DNA of 64,000 nucleotides from an uncultured Lachnospiraceae bacterium (GCA_947589315.1 CANPZE010000002.1:1-64000), one strand, 5' to 3'. Shown: positions 24,131-33,134, numbered from the stretch's first letter. Notes: generated by a model from the letters alone, not told the origin. Made by a program: numbers and translations.

Positions 24131-25111
24131 TCAGTCTCTGCTTCCCAGCAGTCTGGCAATCTCATACTCATATTCATCAATGCCCTTTGTCATCTTAAAC
24201 GCTTCCTCTACATCCACATCATAGAGTTTTCCATCTTTGTAACCGATCAGACGGTTCTTAGAACCTCTGTCGATCAGGTCAATGGCATAGGCTCCCATCA
24301 TAGATGCATAGACGCGGTCTCTTGCAGTCGGGCTTCCACCTCTCTGCAAATGGCCCAGGATGGTAGCCCGGGTCTCTATCCCCGTCTCCTTCTCGATGCG
24401 CTCTGCCAACTCCTCGGAATGGCCTACCCCCTCTGCATTAACAATAACCTGATGGGTCATTCCCTTTTCCCGATTCCTCTTAATGCGGGCGACTAACTGA
24501 TCGATATTATTATTATATTTCTCCGGAAGCAGGATTTCCTCTGCGCCGTTGGCAATACCGCACCAAAGGGCGATATATCCGGCCGAACGCCCCATCACCT
24601 CTACGACACTGCAGCGCTCATGGGAATTAGAGGTCTCGCGAAGGCGGTCGATCGCCTCCATCGCTGTATTTACTGCCGTATCGAATCCTATCGTATAATC
24701 TGTATATGCAATGTCCAGGTCAATCGTGCCCGGAATGCCGATAATATTCACGCCAAAGGTAGAGAGTACCTTTGCCCCGCTGAAAGAGCCGTCTCCACCG
24801 ATCACAATCAGGGATTCGATCCCCAGTTCCTTACAGATTGCCGCTGCCTTTTTCTTCCCTTCAATCTCATAAAACTCTGCGCTTCTGGCTGTAAACAGAA
24901 AAGTCCCTCCATGCTGAAGCTTTTCCGACACATCCTCATACTGCATCAGTTTCATCTCTCTCTTCAGGATCCCATTATAGCCATGGCGTACACCATATAC
25001 TTCATAGCCTCTGGTAATTCCTGTACGAACGACAGCGCGAATGGCAGCGTTCATTCCCGGCGCATCTCCTCCACTTGTCAATACTGCGATCTTTCCTTTA
25101 CTTTCGCTCAT
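24131..25111 (-). CDS. pfkA: ATP-dependent 6-phosphofructokinase
   Basis: The track starts at 25135, but GGAGG lies 5 nt before the ATG at 25111 (MSESKGKIAVLTSGG), giving 326 residues. Phosphorylates fructose 6-phosphate in glycolysis. Key motifs: LTSGGDAPGMNAAIRA, VIGGDGSFSGA (ATP-type GGDGS), PGTIDLDIAYTDYTIGFDTA with the catalytic Asp in TIDLD, MGRSAGYIAL, and LGHLQRGGSPTARDR. The Gly in GGDGS fits the ATP-using form rather than the pyrophosphate-using form. It is a single gene here, apart from the gap-pgk-tpiA cluster. Confidence 0.95.
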   Translation of the reverse strand: MSESKGKIAVLTSGGDAPGMNAAIRAVVRTGITRGYEVYGVRHGYNGILKREMKLMQYEDVSEKLQHGGTFLFTARSAEFYEIEGKKKAAAICKELGIESLIVIGGDGSFSGAKVLSTFGVNIIGIPGTIDLDIAYTDYTIGFDTAVNTAMEAIDRLRETSNSHERCSVVEVMGRSAGYIALWCGIANGAEEILLPEKYNNNIDQLVARIKRNREKGMTHQVIVNAEGVGHSEELAERIEKETGIETRATILGHLQRGGSPTARDRVYASMMGAYAIDLIDRGSKNRLIGYKDGKLYDVDVEEAFKMTKGIDEYEYEIARLLGSRD

Positions 25112-25635
25112 CTTTTCCTCCATTCCACCGTCCACGACGGCATTAGATCATATCTTATATGGATCCGGTGCAGCAAGGCCAGTCCTATTTCAGCATCTTT
25201 AGCACCTTATCCTAATATGTAAAAACTTTTTAATAAATTAATACACAACGATACTATTTTAGTATGTTAGACCAAGATTTTCAATCATTTTTATTTATTA
25301 TTTGCACTTTTCGCCATAATCACCAATTTTTTTCCCTTCTTTCTGTCTATTTCCACAATTATTATAATTTTGATAAATTAAAAAAAGAGGGTGCTTTTTT
25401 CTGAAATATGTGATATAATACTTCACAATAGCGTTGATTAGTAATAATTGCTAACAAATCGACAAAAAAATTGTATATATCCCCACTTGAAATAATAAGT
25501 CAACGGTACGATAATAGTATTAGAGAAAGTATCGCAATATTGTTTGTGGGAGAGAAAGAAGCATATGCGAAGGTGTTCATATACTGATCATAAGGAACAC
25601 TTTTTCATAAATACAAACGGAAAGGGATGAATGTT
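25112..25635. other. AT-rich divergent intergenic region (pfkA / PadR operon)
   Basis: About 520 bases without a credible ORF. It carries the promoters of pfkA (minus) and the PadR operon (plus). A perfect TATAAT at 25414-25419 on the plus strand is the best -10 candidate, but no good -35 lies 16-18 bp before it, so it may depend on an activator. Leader length to the PadR start would be about 210 nt. Confidence 0.45.
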
Positions 25636-27891
25636 ATGATGTTCAACACGGGTGATTTAATACTGGATGCAGTAATATTATCTATTGTTGCCCAGAGTCC
25701 AGAGGGTACTTACGGTTACCGGATCACGCAAGAAGTCCGCTCGAAGTTGGATGTACCTGAATCCACATTCTATCCTTTGCTGAAACAGATGGAAATTGAC
25801 GGATATCTTGAAGTATATCATAAAGATATTGGAGGCCGTAGCCGCCGTTTTTACAAGATTACGGACTCTGGCAAAGAGCGGTTGGCATTCTGCCAGCAGA
25901 ATTGGACCAACTATTTGCAAAATGCCAGCGCATTGCTTATGAGTGCTCCTGTAGAAGAGGCCGCAGCGCCTCAGAAGACGCCTGATACGGCGCCTTCCCA
26001 GCAGGAATCCGCTAATGAATATTCTATCGCAATGGACAGCGTGGGACAAATGGAAGATTCCTTTGAATTTTCCATCGGTCAGGATTCTTCCGATGCTTCC
26101 TTAACGGAAGAAGAGGGGCTGTTTGAATTTGACAATACCATGTCAATTCCCGATTCCCCGGTTATTTCGATCGAGGATGCCGCAGCTCCGGCTGACATTG
26201 CAGAGGTACAGCCAGAAGAACCTGTTTACGATGAAGCTTCCGCAGATGAGGCTGATTTCCTTGCAGAAATGGCTTTAGGGGAAGCAGAGGAAGAGATTGC
26301 AACAGAAGCTGAACCGGCAGAGGAGCATGTAGTTTCAGATAAGGTAAGTGAATTGGAAGGGTTACTGTCGCAACTGCGTTCATTTGAATCCCAGATGACA
26401 GCCCACAGTGCATATCAGGAACAGAAAGCACAGAATACGCCTGCTGCACCTGTTGAGGCAGCGGAAATCCACTCTGCTCCGGCAGCAGAGGCAGCTCCCC
26501 AGACCACTTCCACCTATCAGAAATATGCAGAAGTACGGAATCCTGATACGGACGATACGGTGAACAGCCTGGTGGATCTTCTGAAAAATGACGAACCGGC
26601 CAAGAAAACCGGTTTCTTCAGCAGAGTTGTCAAAAGCTCTAATAATGCTAAAGATAAAGTTAAGAATGATAACGCCGAGAACAATACTCCTGTTGCAGCT
26701 AAAACGGAGGAACCCGTTGCAGCTGTGAAAACAGAGGAAAGCGTTGTGGAAAAGGAAAGCGCTGCTGCTGTTGAGACTCCTTCCCCGGCACGCTATGCCG
26801 AGGTACGGAATCCTGATACAGACGATTCCGTAAACAGCCTGGTAGATCTTCTGAAAAATGACGAACCGGCTAAAAAGGCCCGTTTCTTCAAGCCCAGAGC
26901 AAAGAAAGAGACCGTTGCAGCTCCAGTGGAAAAAATCACGGCAGATGCTGTGCCCCAGCCGGTTAAAGCGCCGGAAGAGCCGCAGCAGAAGAAGCCCGAG
27001 ACCATTCAGGCGCATAAGATCCAGTATAAAGAGGTACGGAATCCCGATACCAACGATGCCGTGAACAGTCTGGTAGACCTTCTGAAGGATGACGATACCA
27101 GCGCAAAACCCAAGCTGTTCCGCAAAGCTTCCAAGCCGGCAGCGCCAGTGGAGAAGCTCTCTTCCATCCCTACGCCCGTTGCGGAAGTTAAACCGGCTGA
27201 GAAGGTTAAATCGGAGCCAGTCAAGGCTGCTGCTCCGGAGGCGCCTAAGCGTCCTGCAGAGACTGTAGCTAAGGCTCCTCATATCCACGAAGTAAAAGCT
27301 TCTAATACTGGAGTCGCTGCAGAACAGTCCAGGCCTGCTGCGAAACCTGTGACAGCAAAAGCTCCTGTGGAGCAAAAGCCTGTTTCACTACAGCGCAAGC
27401 CCCAGCCTGTTGCTAAGGCTGCCTCTAATGATGACGGTTCCGTAGACAACTTAGTAGAACTGCTGCGGGGCAATCAGGGTTCCCAGCAAAAGACTTCTAT
27501 GTTTAGCAAAGCAAAGCCTTATGCCGTAAAGAAGTCTCCGATCCCTGCTGTTACCCGTCCATCTACGGAAAACACAGAACAAGAGACTGCGCAGGTTATT
27601 AAGCCTGAAATGAATACAAAATCCTTTGAGGCGAAAGCAGCTTCACCCAATGCCCGTCCAGTAGAGACAAGGGCTACTATTACAAAACCTCTGGAGGCAA
27701 AGGCTATCAGCACCAAACCTGCTACTGCTAAGCCTGCTGAGGCTAAGTCAGTAGAGACTAAGGCAGTGGTTACTCCCAAAGAGGATACCAAGCCCGCTTC
27801 TGCTGAGGCACCCGCATCAGAAGAAATTGACATCAATTCCTTCAAATATCGTCTGATGCAGGCAAATCTACTGCCTAATCAGGACAAATAA
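25636..27891 (+). CDS. PadR-family regulator with a ~640-residue repeat-bearing tail
   Basis: The track uses ATG 25627, which sits inside the ribosome-binding site AAAGGGATG; the ATG at 25636 (MMFNTGDLILDAV) is better spaced and gives 751 residues. Residues 1-100 are a PadR winged helix (SPEGTYGYRITQEV, VPESTFYPLLKQMEIDGYL, GGRSRRFYKITDSGKE). Normal PadR proteins end at 100-180 residues. Here the rest is an Ala/Pro/Glu/Lys-rich disordered region with three close copies and one weaker copy of YAEVRNPDTDDTVNSLVDLL, at residues about 296, 386, 463 and 596. PadR-DUF1700-DUF4097 operons are known in Firmicutes and the downstream genes here are exactly those. The tail may hold binding motifs for partner proteins; this is inferred. 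Confidence 0.82.
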   Translation: MMFNTGDLILDAVILSIVAQSPEGTYGYRITQEVRSKLDVPESTFYPLLKQMEIDGYLEVYHKDIGGRSRRFYKITDSGKERLAFCQQNWTNYLQNASALLMSAPVEEAAAPQKTPDTAPSQQESANEYSIAMDSVGQMEDSFEFSIGQDSSDASLTEEEGLFEFDNTMSIPDSPVISIEDAAAPADIAEVQPEEPVYDEASADEADFLAEMALGEAEEEIATEAEPAEEHVVSDKVSELEGLLSQLRSFESQMTAHSAYQEQKAQNTPAAPVEAAEIHSAPAAEAAPQTTSTYQKYAEVRNPDTDDTVNSLVDLLKNDEPAKKTGFFSRVVKSSNNAKDKVKNDNAENNTPVAAKTEEPVAAVKTEESVVEKESAAAVETPSPARYAEVRNPDTDDSVNSLVDLLKNDEPAKKARFFKPRAKKETVAAPVEKITADAVPQPVKAPEEPQQKKPETIQAHKIQYKEVRNPDTNDAVNSLVDLLKDDDTSAKPKLFRKASKPAAPVEKLSSIPTPVAEVKPAEKVKSEPVKAAAPEAPKRPAETVAKAPHIHEVKASNTGVAAEQSRPAAKPVTAKAPVEQKPVSLQRKPQPVAKAASNDDGSVDNLVELLRGNQGSQQKTSMFSKAKPYAVKKSPIPAVTRPSTENTEQETAQVIKPEMNTKSFEAKAASPNARPVETRATITKPLEAKAISTKPATAKPAEAKSVETKAVVTPKEDTKPASAEAPASEEIDINSFKYRLMQANLLPNQDK
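26521..27470 (+). repeat. In-frame repeats in the PadR tail
   Basis: DNA repeats encode EVRNPDT-D-VNSLVDLLK at 26521-26619, 26791-26889 and 27022-27120, and a shortened copy (NDDGSVDNLVELLRG) at about 27421-27470. The first two are nearly identical and end in NDEPAKK followed by FF; the third is slightly diverged. The copies are spaced 77-133 codons apart. Confidence 0.85.
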
Positions 27892-27915
27892 CAATCATTA
27901 AAATAATAAATTAAT

Positions 27916-27947
27916 AAGTATCCATTGCCATAAGGCAATGGATACTT
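27916..27947 (+). other. Perfect 14-bp hairpin between the PadR and DUF1700 genes
   Basis: AAGTATCCATTGCC-ATAA-GGCAATGGATACTT, a 14-bp stem with a 4-nt loop. It is followed by GCGTAATAAG rather than a T-run, so classic termination is unlikely. It lies 25 bp after the PadR stop and 49 bp before the DUF1700 start. An mRNA processing or stabilising element that sets different expression levels within the operon is possible. Confidence 0.65.
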
Positions 27948-27995
27948 GCGTAATAAGACAGAATATGCACTGCCGAAATGCAGATGGAGGGAAAA

Positions 27996-28946
27996 ATGAC
28001 AAAATACGAATTTTTAGGTGATTTAAGCCGCCTGATCGCTGATCTTCCACAGGAAGACAGAGATCAGGCTATGGAATATTACGAGGACTATTTTGCTGAT
28101 GCCGGACCCGATAAGGAAAAGGAATTGCTACAGGAATTTGTCTCCCCGGAGTTCATCGCGCAACAGATCAAAGAATCGTCCGCCCAACGGCTTGCCGCGC
28201 AGACACCTGGAGCGAATCAGCATGTCTCTGCAATCTCAGAAGCCACTGAGCATCCGGAAGCTTCTGCCATTCCCTGGACTTCCATTGCTACCGGAGCTGC
28301 TGCCACTCCAGAAGAGAGCGCCCCAAGTACGGCTGCTGTTCCGGAGGCCCCGGCGGCTCCCAGCAAACCCACGCAAATCAAAGATCCCATTCTCTCAGAA
28401 AGAGATATTGAGGCTATGCGGAATCCCATCTTCCAGCAACAGGATGATGACGCCATCAAGGCAGAATTGAAGGCCCAGCAGGATGCAAAGCGTAAAACAC
28501 AGGTCAATATCAAGTCTCTGGATAAAGCGGTATCTGAAGCCAGCAAGCAAAATGCAAAACAGAGAAAGGGAGATTCTTCTGAAAGTGATTATGCCTCCCC
28601 ACTGTATGGAGGACAGAAATCTGGATTGGCCTCTTCCCTGCTGATCCTGACCATCCCCGCTTTTCTGGCCGCCCTGATCCTTCTGGCTGTATTGGCTATA
28701 GGGGTTATCCTGGCAGCTGCCGCAACCTTCCTGGGCAGTATAGGCTGCTTTCTGTTGGCTTTGCTGTGCCTCTTTACGCTGCAGATGCCAAATGTGATGT
28801 TTACCTTTGGCATCTCCTTACTGCTTTTTGTGGGATTGCTGCTCTGTATCCTCCTCGACCGCTATCTTATCACCCGCGCCCTTCCAGGAACATATTACAG
28901 TATGGTGACCCGATTCAAGAATATCCAGGCCAAACTGAAACGATAG
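27996..28946 (+). CDS. DUF1700 membrane protein with extended linker
   Basis: The track starts at 27978; the ATG at 27996 (MTKYEFLGDLSRLI) is preceded by GGAGG. 316 residues. Residues 1-60 are a DUF1700 head (LPQEDRDQAMEYYEDYFADAG). Next comes an Ala/Pro/Ser-rich linker to about 135, a charged segment containing RNPIFQQQDDDAIKAELKAQQ, and four membrane helices from about 215 to 300. The family is a conserved partner of PadR regulators and DUF4097 proteins and is thought to act in envelope stress sensing; the mechanism is unknown. The linker is longer than usual for the family, as in the PadR partner. Confidence 0.8.
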   Translation: MTKYEFLGDLSRLIADLPQEDRDQAMEYYEDYFADAGPDKEKELLQEFVSPEFIAQQIKESSAQRLAAQTPGANQHVSAISEATEHPEASAIPWTSIATGAAATPEESAPSTAAVPEAPAAPSKPTQIKDPILSERDIEAMRNPIFQQQDDDAIKAELKAQQDAKRKTQVNIKSLDKAVSEASKQNAKQRKGDSSESDYASPLYGGQKSGLASSLLILTIPAFLAALILLAVLAIGVILAAAATFLGSIGCFLLALLCLFTLQMPNVMFTFGISLLLFVGLLLCILLDRYLITRALPGTYYSMVTRFKNIQAKLKR

Positions 28947-28974
28947 GCTACGAGATCAGGACAGGAGGAAAGAC

Positions 28975-29907
28975 ATGAAAAAACCAAATATAAAAACGAT
29001 ACTTATTCTTTTGACCATAGCAGGCGCTCTTCTGCTGTGCGGCGGCATTATAACGGGCGGGAGCATCACTTCCATCGCTACCTCCTTTCAGGGGGAACCG
29101 TTAGAAGAAGGGGCTGTCCCTTTGGCAGAAGTCCCCTCCGATCAGATCAAGGCTGTGGAGCTGAATCTGATCCGCAGCGATATCTCCTTTGCCGTTGGCG
29201 ATAACTTTGATGTATCAGGCACCGGCAACTTTGATAGCTACGTTAAGGACGGCATTTTCTATGCAGGAGCCAGTTCCCGCAAATATACATTAAAAGTCCT
29301 GGGCATGAATCTCAGCCTGCCGTCAAAATGGCTGTGCGGCCACGCCAGCTATGTAATTACCCTTCCCAGGAAATTAACCCTGGACAGTATCAAGATCAAT
29401 ACCTCCTTCAGCGATATCACCGGAGATTCGCTAAAGGCCGATACTATTGATATCAATTGTACGCACGGAGACTTTTCCATGGCTCTGCTATCGGCAGGCC
29501 ACCTGAAACTGAATACCACAGGGGGATCTATCTCCCTTGGAGAGCTTTATCTGGAGGAAGAGGGCGCAATATCCGGCTCCCGGGATATCACTCTGGGACC
29601 GGGGCAAAACAATAATGATATGCATAATATCACCGTCAATTCTGACCGGGGAGACCTGCAGTTTACCGGCAAGGTAGAGGGCGATTCTTCATTTACCACC
29701 TCACGGGGCGATATCCATTTAACCCTGCCAGGCACAGAGAAGAATTATACCCTGACTTCTCCTGAAGAAAATCTTACCATCGGCTCTGCTGCCCCGGCAT
29801 CAGACAACCAGACGCCGGAGCATTATGGCAATATCACGTTTAACTGTGGACACGGTGAGGCCGCCGCAGACTTTACGCCCCAAAGCTCTGATCCTAAAAA
29901 GAAATAG
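28975..29907 (+). CDS. DUF4097 envelope protein (third gene of the PadR operon)
   Basis: 310 residues. An N-terminal membrane helix (TILILLTIAGALLLCGGIIT) is followed by an extracellular part rich in short beta strands with regular turns: LTLDSIKINTSFSDITGDSL, DTIDINCTHGDFSM, LKLNTTGGSIS. This is the DUF4097 beta-helix-like (adhesin-like) repeat domain. GGAGG lies before the start. The gene is 28 bp after DUF1700, so the three proteins probably act together at the cell surface under PadR control. Confidence 0.82.
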   Translation: MKKPNIKTILILLTIAGALLLCGGIITGGSITSIATSFQGEPLEEGAVPLAEVPSDQIKAVELNLIRSDISFAVGDNFDVSGTGNFDSYVKDGIFYAGASSRKYTLKVLGMNLSLPSKWLCGHASYVITLPRKLTLDSIKINTSFSDITGDSLKADTIDINCTHGDFSMALLSAGHLKLNTTGGSISLGELYLEEEGAISGSRDITLGPGQNNNDMHNITVNSDRGDLQFTGKVEGDSSFTTSRGDIHLTLPGTEKNYTLTSPEENLTIGSAAPASDNQTPEHYGNITFNCGHGEAAADFTPQSSDPKKK

Positions 29908-29914
29908 GAAGAAG

Positions 29915-29953
29915 ACAAAGAAATACAGGAGTCATACAGCTGCTATGACTTCC
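29915..29953 (-). terminator. Probable terminator overlapping the trmL stop codon
   Basis: Minus strand GGAAGTCATA-GCAGCTG-TATGACTCC forms a stem with one bulge, followed by TGTATTTCTTTGTC. It spans the trmL stop and would end the VanW-to-TrmL transcript. The T-tract is imperfect. Confidence 0.5.
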
Positions 29954-30446
29954 AATGGAGGCGGTGCAGTTCCCCCTCCAGCTCCATCTGAAAGAACTGA
30001 TTCTGGCGCAATGCCTCATACAGGACGATTGCCACCGCATTGGACAGGTTCAGAGAACGTATATTGGCATTCATGGGAATGCGGATTGCGTTCTCTTCCC
30101 GTTCTACCAAAAGTTCCTCAGGAATCCCTGCGCTCTCTTTCCCAAACATAATATAAGCATCCGGCTCATATTCCACCTGGCAGTACGTTCTCCTTGCCTT
30201 TGTGGTAGCCATATACATCTTCTCAGCTGCCCTGGGATTCTGCTCCAGAAAATCCTGGTAGCAGTCATATATTTTCACATCCAGCTGATCCCAATAATCC
30301 AGACCGGCCCGTTTGATCTGCTTGTCATTAATATGAAAGCCCATAGGCTCAATGAGATGCAGACGGGCGCCAACGGCGCAGCAGGTCCTTCCAATATTTC
30401 CGGTATTCGCCGGCATTTCCGGCTCTAATAATACAATGTTTAACAT
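29943..30446 (-). CDS. trmL: tRNA (cytidine/uridine-2'-O-)-methyltransferase TrmL
   Basis: The track's long frame begins at 30686 inside the aminotransferase gene; the ATG at 30446 (MLNIVLLEPEMPANTGNIGR) has AGGAG 5 nt upstream and gives 167 residues. It belongs to the SPOUT class with a trefoil knot and methylates the wobble ribose of tRNA-Leu. Motifs are the PEMPANTGNIGRTC start, FGKESAGIPEELL, and IPMNANIRSLNLSNAVAIVLYEALRQ. It lies 11 bp after the aminotransferase gene. Confidence 0.95.
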   Translation of the reverse strand: MLNIVLLEPEMPANTGNIGRTCCAVGARLHLIEPMGFHINDKQIKRAGLDYWDQLDVKIYDCYQDFLEQNPRAAEKMYMATTKARRTYCQVEYEPDAYIMFGKESAGIPEELLVEREENAIRIPMNANIRSLNLSNAVAIVLYEALRQNQFFQMELEGELHRLHWKS

Positions 30447-30457
30447 ATCTGCTCCTG

Positions 30458-31615
30458 TTACAGTCTGCTGATAAAGGCTTCTATCCGCTCTAAGCCCCTC
30501 TTCAGGTCCTCTATGGAATAGGCGTAGGAGATCCGCAGGAATCCTTCCCCGCTGCTTCCAAAAGCCGTTCCCGGCACGACAGCAACTTTCTCCTCCTTTA
30601 ACAGGCGGTTGGCAAATTCTTCGGAACTCATACCAAATTTCTTGATACTGGGGAAGGTATAAAAGGCTCCAAATGGCTCGAAGCATTGCATTCCCATATC
30701 CCGCAAGGCCTTCACCAGATAATTGCGCCTCTGGTTATATGCCGTCCGCATAGACGCTACATCTTCATCGCCGTTGCGCAGCGCTTCTACGGCAGCATAC
30801 TGGCTGTTGGTGGGGGCGCACATAATCGCAAACTGATGGATCTTCAAAATCTGCTCTAATATGACTGCGGGGGCACAGATATATCCCAATCTCCAGCCTG
30901 TCATGGCATAAGACTTGGAAAATCCGTTGATCACCACCGTCCTCTCCTTCATACCCGGGAAAGAGGCAATCGATACATGGTCGCTTCCATATGTCAGTTC
31001 TGAATAAATCTCATCAGAGATCACATACAGGTCTTTCTCCAATACTGTCTGGACAATCTCTTCCAGATCCTCCCGGGTCATGATCGCGCCGGTAGGGTTA
31101 TTCGGATAGGGCATGATCAGTATCTTGGTTTTATCTGTGATATTCTCCAAAATCTGTTCTCTGGTCAGCTTAAAGCTGTTGTCCTCCTTTAATTCAATAA
31201 TCCTGGGGACGCCTCCCGCCAGAACGACACAAGGTTCATAGGAAACATAACTGGGCTGTGGCAGAAGGACCTCGTCTCCGGGATCCAGCATCGCCCGCAG
31301 CGCGCCATCGATCCCTTCACTTCCGCCTACAGTTACCATTACTTCATCGATCGGGTCATATTCCAGGGCAAACCGCCTGGACAGATATTTGCTGATCTCC
31401 TCCTTCAGCTCCTTCAGGCCTGCATTGGACGTATAGAAGGTACGCCCCTGTTCCAAAGAATAAATCCCCTCTTCCCGGATATGCCAGGGCGTATCAAAGT
31501 CCGGCTCCCCCACGCCCAGAGAAATGGCGTCTTTCATTTCACTGACAATATCAAAAAATTTCCGAATGCCAGAGGGTTCAATCTCTTTTATTTGTTTTGA
31601 TAACGGATCTCTCAT
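30458..31615 (-). CDS. Class I/II PLP-dependent aminotransferase
   Basis: 385 residues of aminotransferase fold type I. SLGVGEPDFDTPWHI, YTSNAGLKELKEEIS, PYPNNPTGAIM (Asn contact to PLP), YVISDEIYSELTY (Asp and Tyr), and the Schiff-base Lys in INGFSKSYAMTGWRLGY are present, with a substrate Arg in GFLRISYAYS. This is the aspartate/aromatic type; the exact amino acid cannot be called. Its start overlaps the Lrp-type regulator by 4 bp (ATGA), implying coupled expression and control by that regulator. Confidence 0.92.
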   Translation of the reverse strand: MRDPLSKQIKEIEPSGIRKFFDIVSEMKDAISLGVGEPDFDTPWHIREEGIYSLEQGRTFYTSNAGLKELKEEISKYLSRRFALEYDPIDEVMVTVGGSEGIDGALRAMLDPGDEVLLPQPSYVSYEPCVVLAGGVPRIIELKEDNSFKLTREQILENITDKTKILIMPYPNNPTGAIMTREDLEEIVQTVLEKDLYVISDEIYSELTYGSDHVSIASFPGMKERTVVINGFSKSYAMTGWRLGYICAPAVILEQILKIHQFAIMCAPTNSQYAAVEALRNGDEDVASMRTAYNQRRNYLVKALRDMGMQCFEPFGAFYTFPSIKKFGMSSEEFANRLLKEEKVAVVPGTAFGSSGEGFLRISYAYSIEDLKRGLERIEAFISRL

Positions 31616-32097
31616 GGTGTAATCAACATCCTTCCTGCTTTCTGTGACTCCTGTGTCATTGCCACACCGTGCTCCTTGTATTTCTTCAGTACAAAATATG
31701 TCGCCGTGCTGGTTACATATTCCAGGGTAGACAGCTTCTCAGATACAAAGCGGGCCACCTCTTTCATACTGCTTCCTTCAATGATCACTGTCAGGTCAAA
31801 ATTGCCAGACATCAAATATACGCTTTTCACCTCCGAAAAGCGGTAAATGCGCTCTGCCACCTTATTAAAGCCCATATCTCTCTGAGGCGTCACCTTAACC
31901 TGGATCAGGGCAGTTACTTTTTCGCAATCAGTATTATCCCAATTGATCAAGGTAGTATAACCGCAGATCACTTTGGCGTCCTCCATTTCCTGAAGCTCTT
32001 TCTCTACCTCCTGCTCCGTTGTCCCCAGCATCGCCGCCAGATCCTTGGTGGATATGCGGCTGTTTTTGCTAATCGCATCCAAAATCTGTTTCTTCAT
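31612..32097 (-). CDS. Lrp/AsnC-family transcriptional regulator
   Basis: 161 residues. An N-terminal winged helix (ILDAISKNSRISTKDLAAML) and a RAM effector domain with VTALIQVKVTPQRDMGFNKVAERI, VYLMSGNFDLTVIIEG and VTSTATYFVLKKYKEHG. Lrp-type proteins sense amino acids. The 4-bp overlap with the aminotransferase gene suggests local control of amino-acid turnover. It is 47 bp after the AIR-synthase-like gene. Confidence 0.92.
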   Translation of the reverse strand: MKKQILDAISKNSRISTKDLAAMLGTTEQEVEKELQEMEDAKVICGYTTLINWDNTDCEKVTALIQVKVTPQRDMGFNKVAERIYRFSEVKSVYLMSGNFDLTVIIEGSSMKEVARFVSEKLSTLEYVTSTATYFVLKKYKEHGVAMTQESQKAGRMLITP

Positions 32098-32144
32098 TAT
32101 TGATTTCCCTCATTTCTGCGCATTGCGACTTGTGATATTTTATT

Positions 32145-33134
32145 TTATGCTTGATATATTTTATACAATTCGTCACTTCCCGCCGGCTCCAGAAAACGGC
32201 ATTCCTCCCCGTTGCGCACAACCCGGTCATTCCCCTCTGTAGCGCGGCCGATCACTGCCGCCGGGATCCCGGCCTCCGCCAGCTTCTCTACCAAAAGATT
32301 CCCCTGGACGGCGCCGATCAGCATGCTTCCACTGGATATCAATTGATAGGGATTAATGTCAAACACTTCGCAGATTTCGATAGTCTCCTGCCGTATGGGA
32401 ATCCTGTGGAGGTCGACCTGGATTCCTACGCCGGAAGCCGCCCCCATTTCCCACAGTGCGCCAAAGATTCCTCCCTCGGTCACGTCATGCATTGCCGTCA
32501 CTCCCACTTCCATGGCAATAGCCGCCTCCGGCAGAACAGATATATGCTGGCGCAATTCCCGCCCTGCCTCTATCAATTCCTGGGGAAGGGTTTCCGATAG
32601 CAGCTCCTCCTTCTCTGCAGCAATAATAGAAGTCCCCTCCAGTCCGGCCCACTTAGTCATTACCAGCTCATCACCCGGCTTAAGGCCTGCAGTAGAGACC
32701 AGCTTTTCTTTCTTTACCTTGCCGATGCCAGTCACTGTGATGACCGGCCGGTTTACTATATCAGTAACCTCTGTATGTCCTCCCATCACCTCAATATGAA
32801 GCTTCTCACACTCTGTTGTAATCTCCTGCATCATCTGGCGAAGCTCCGGCTCCTGGACAGCCGGAGGTAAAAGAACACTGACAAGGATCCCCACCGGTTC
32901 TGCCCCGCTGGATGCCAAGTCATTGGCCGTGATATGTACAGCCAGGCCTCCTATCCCCTTAGAAGCGCCGGTAATAGGATCTGTAGAAAATACCAGAGCT
33001 TCCCCCTGCTCCGTTTCCAGAGCGGCGCAATCCTCTCCCACTCCGGAGTGGAGGAGTATCTCCGGCCTTTTATAATGGATCTGTCTCAGAATCGCCCTTT
33101 TTAATATATTCTCGGGCACCTTTCCTACTTTCAT
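32145..33134 (-). CDS. AIR synthase-related (PurM/HypE-fold) protein
   Basis: 329 residues with the two-domain PurM fold. HSGVGEDCAALE resembles the ATP-binding acidic motif of PurM/ThiL/HypE; VFSTDPITGASKGIGGLAVHITANDLASSGAEP, MGGHTEVTD and MHDVTEGGIFGALWEM follow. The C-terminal PRIC carbamoyl-acceptor motif of HypE is missing (the end is LYKIYQA), there are no hyp genes nearby, and the N-terminus does not fit ThiL. The substrate is therefore unknown. It lies 41 bp after the VanW gene. Confidence 0.8.
   Translation of the reverse strand: MKVGKVPENILKRAILRQIHYKRPEILLHSGVGEDCAALETEQGEALVFSTDPITGASKGIGGLAVHITANDLASSGAEPVGILVSVLLPPAVQEPELRQMMQEITTECEKLHIEVMGGHTEVTDIVNRPVITVTGIGKVKKEKLVSTAGLKPGDELVMTKWAGLEGTSIIAAEKEELLSETLPQELIEAGRELRQHISVLPEAAIAMEVGVTAMHDVTEGGIFGALWEMGAASGVGIQVDLHRIPIRQETIEICEVFDINPYQLISSGSMLIGAVQGNLLVEKLAEAGIPAAVIGRATEGNDRVVRNGEECRFLEPAGSDELYKIYQA

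Noticed and set aside
26380-27375. 331-residue minus-strand ORF
   Set aside because: Antisense of the PadR tail; its Phe/Leu/Arg-rich composition only mirrors the Ala/Lys/Glu bias of the coding strand.
32145-33134. HypE (hydrogenase maturation) for the AIR-synthase-like gene
   Set aside because: It lacks the C-terminal PRIC cysteine motif and has no hyp neighbours.
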